The translations under genes were made by a program, and so were the position numbers. 64,000 nt of DNA, from positions 35,033-99,032 of the forward strand of contig JBBQZU010000014.1 in NCBI GenBank assembly GCA_038207425.1. The letters run 5' to 3'. Under the pieces are notes generated by a model that was not told where the DNA came from, made no database searches, and saw only the letters and a program-made list of their open reading frames with translations. Source of the stretch: JBBQZU01 sp038207425. GTDB lineage: Bacteria > Bacteroidota > Bacteroidia > Flavobacteriales_D > Cryomorphaceae. Positions 62,745-64,000 of the stretch are shown here, piece by piece; the first letter of the stretch is position 1; every line of letters begins with the position of its first letter.

Positions 62745-63614
62745 TTACTTGTGCTTCTTTTTAAACTTGCGCGCAATTATGGGCGGAACAAAGTCTTTGG
62801 CAATGGCCTTCCAGTTAAGGGGTTCCGGTGTGGCTATAGCTTCACGGTCTTGGTCGTTTCCACTCCTTGCTTTGAAAAGGGTCATATGCTCTCCAAGTTC
62901 ATGGTTTATTTCATGTGCAGGTCGGCCATTGGTATAATAGTAAAGAGCCAGCGATTTTCTGCTCCTATCTGGCGGGCAGTTCAACGGGTCGGGGTGGCCG
63001 TGGTATGAAAAGTCGGTGGTTGAGAATATTGCCATGGTGTTGAATGCAGGAATTATCTTGGTGACGCAATCTTTCATGTCCTTATCCCATAGCTCAAAGT
63101 GGCCGCCGTACTCATCTTTCCAGTGCTTATTGAGGTATACCAACACGTTGATTCTTCGGTCAAGGTGAGTAAAAGGATTTTTATTGAAGTCAGCGTGAAC
63201 TTTGAGCAATCCGCCTCTTTTAATTTCGTGCAAACCACCGCCACCGAAATACGGATCGCCAATGAGCTTTTCTTCTATGCCGGTAATGTTTTGCAGAAAT
63301 TCCAGAAATGGCTCAGAATTGAGATAATGCATGAATTTGCGTGTTTCGGGGCCGAAAGATTTCTCCCCTTTGCCCGCATACTTGAGCTCACGCCGATTGT
63401 TGTGCAATACACTGTCTTCGGCAGCCAGATCAGGAAACTCAGCCAATACTTTACCGAGAATTTCTTCATCAAAGAAATTCTCTATAGCCATGTTTGGAAA
63501 GGGTGGGGCGCTTACATAGTTTTGGTACCATGCTTTGCCTAGCTCTGTGAGTTGACGAAATTGAGCGGATACATACTCATTTCTGATTGCTTTTTCAGAT
63601 GCGGTTTTAACCAT
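62745..63614 (-). CDS. 2-oxoglutarate/Fe(II) oxygenase-like protein
   Basis: 289 aa. The jelly-roll site has H140-x-D142 (VHADFN), a distal histidine at H205 or H207 (FSYHGHPD) and R219 (RSRKSLAL) for 2-oxoglutarate. The family hydroxylates small molecules or protein residues such as prolyl or asparaginyl; the substrate is unknown. An IS element end lies 30 nt upstream of the start and has probably displaced its original promoter. Confidence 0.86.
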   Translation of the reverse strand: MVKTASEKAIRNEYVSAQFRQLTELGKAWYQNYVSAPPFPNMAIENFFDEEILGKVLAEFPDLAAEDSVLHNNRRELKYAGKGEKSFGPETRKFMHYLNSEPFLEFLQNITGIEEKLIGDPYFGGGGLHEIKRGGLLKVHADFNKNPFTHLDRRINVLVYLNKHWKDEYGGHFELWDKDMKDCVTKIIPAFNTMAIFSTTDFSYHGHPDPLNCPPDRSRKSLALYYYTNGRPAHEINHELGEHMTLFKARSGNDQDREAIATPEPLNWKAIAKDFVPPIIARKFKKKHK

Positions 63615-63644
63615 GACTGATTCGGTTCTAAGATTTGGCCTTTA

Positions 63645-64000
63645 TGAGGTGGTCTAGTTCTACTGGACAGATTTCTATTCAAACATAGTTGTTTTAGTGT
63701 TTGTAAAGAGGGGTTTGGGGAGACTCATAACTTTTTATTTTGTTCATAACCTATGCGGCTATCTGGTATTCATTTAGATACGCTTTCACTGGTGGTTGAT
63801 CACCGATGGAAGAATGGTCTCTTCGGTGATTGTAATACCCAATAAATTCGGCACAGGCATGGTGCAACTCGCGTCCATTCTCGGGTTTGCATAGGTGGAG
63901 CTTGTCGTATTTGATGGTTCGCCAAAAGCGTTCGATGAATACGTTATCTATGGCTCTGCCCTCGCCAAGCATGGAGATTTGTATCGTTTCTTGGCTTTTC
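63645..64000. mobile_element. IS3-family insertion sequence, one end
   Basis: A sequence beginning TGAGGTGGTCTAGTTCT (63645) reads inward like an IS3-family terminal repeat (5' TG). A transposase gene on the minus strand runs off the window. The other end and any target duplication are outside, so the boundary is an estimate. Confidence 0.6.
63751..64000 (-). CDS. IS3-family transposase OrfB, C-terminal part
   Basis: About 82 residues of an integrase-core protein run off the window edge. The block RAIDNVFIERFWRTIKYDKL and the end YYNHRRDHSSIGDQPPVKAY are the DDE rve C-terminal signatures, with the catalytic Glu in FIERFW. The internal ATG at 63972 is not the real start, as the frame continues upstream with KSQETIQIS. 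The frame is intact as far as visible. Confidence 0.88.
   Translation of the reverse strand, partial: KSQETIQISMLGEGRAIDNVFIERFWRTIKYDKLHLCKPENGRELHHACAEFIGYYNHRRDHSSIGDQPPVKAYLNEYQIAA

Noticed and set aside
1..64000. CRISPR array, tRNA, rRNA, prophage or integrative element
   Set aside because: No regularly spaced repeats, tRNA-like cloverleaf or rRNA sequence, and no phage structural or recombination gene besides the terminal IS fragment, were found by eye. DUF551 alone is not enough for a prophage.

Overview
The window is a stretch of a Bacteroidota chromosome, most likely Flavobacteriia or a close relative. The evidence is direct. Five secreted proteins end in type IX secretion (T9SS) sorting domains: four type A and one gliding-motility-associated type B. 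There is a TonB-receptor-like beta-barrel with a carboxypeptidase-regulatory N-terminus and a DUF5686 outer-membrane protein. Many lipoproteins are present, Shine-Dalgarno sequences are scarce, and Bacteroidota-type -7 boxes (TAnnTTTG) recur upstream of genes. No rRNA, tRNA or CRISPR array was found. Coding density is high and the code is standard.

Layout. 1-451: 5'-truncated view of a TPR protein (minus). 670-4665 (plus): a small NTF2-like lipoprotein, then an arsenosugar-type cluster (AhpD-like CxxC protein, ArsS radical SAM enzyme, purine nucleoside phosphorylase), then a WYL regulator. 4907-9228 (plus): a T9SS cargo protein, a secreted vanadium-haloperoxidase-like lipoprotein with a small coiled-coil lipoprotein, and a single-domain response regulator. 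9288-20084: proC, a YdiJ-like FAD/Fe-S dehydrogenase, a pappalysin-like metalloprotease, a CPA2 cation antiporter, a SET-domain protein, a META-domain lipoprotein and an exported superoxide dismutase. 20169-36652 (all minus): an eight-PAS histidine kinase, a tricorn-type protease, a double-OmpA protein, MscL, two surface proteins, a hotdog thioesterase, an FG-GAP/ASPIC T9SS protein and a diheme cytochrome lipoprotein. 36791-41627 (minus): thrA-thrB-thrC, preceded by a 38-codon ORF that overlaps the thrA start. 41628-42097: non-coding, with an orphan terminator and hairpins suggesting a small RNA. 42098-48790: DUF551, two T9SS proteins, a VOC protein and a TonB-receptor-like barrel. 49110-53648: an FN3 protein and a tight five-gene operon gcvT-comB-yggS-HEAT-DUF3298. 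53957-57553 (plus): a CapD-like nucleotide-sugar dehydratase operon and a broken DUF3667 gene. 57550-63614: a methyltransferase/DUF1801/miaE operon, hpf, a lipoprotein, an ABC-F/PaiB pair and a 2-oxoglutarate oxygenase. 63645-64000: the end of an IS3-family element running off the window.

How the genes work together. The clearest pathways are complete threonine synthesis from aspartate (ThrA fusion, ThrB, ThrC; the aspartate-semialdehyde dehydrogenase step is not here) and a candidate arsenosugar branch. In that branch ArsS would make the 5'-deoxyadenosyl arsenical and the adjacent phosphorylase could remove adenine. The rest is typical envelope, stress and housekeeping content. The most unusual points are the ArsS-PNP coupling without a nearby ArsM, the thrA-overlapping small ORF, the candidate small RNA at about 41.9-42.1 kb, and an ABC-F protein whose second Walker A motif has lost its lysine.
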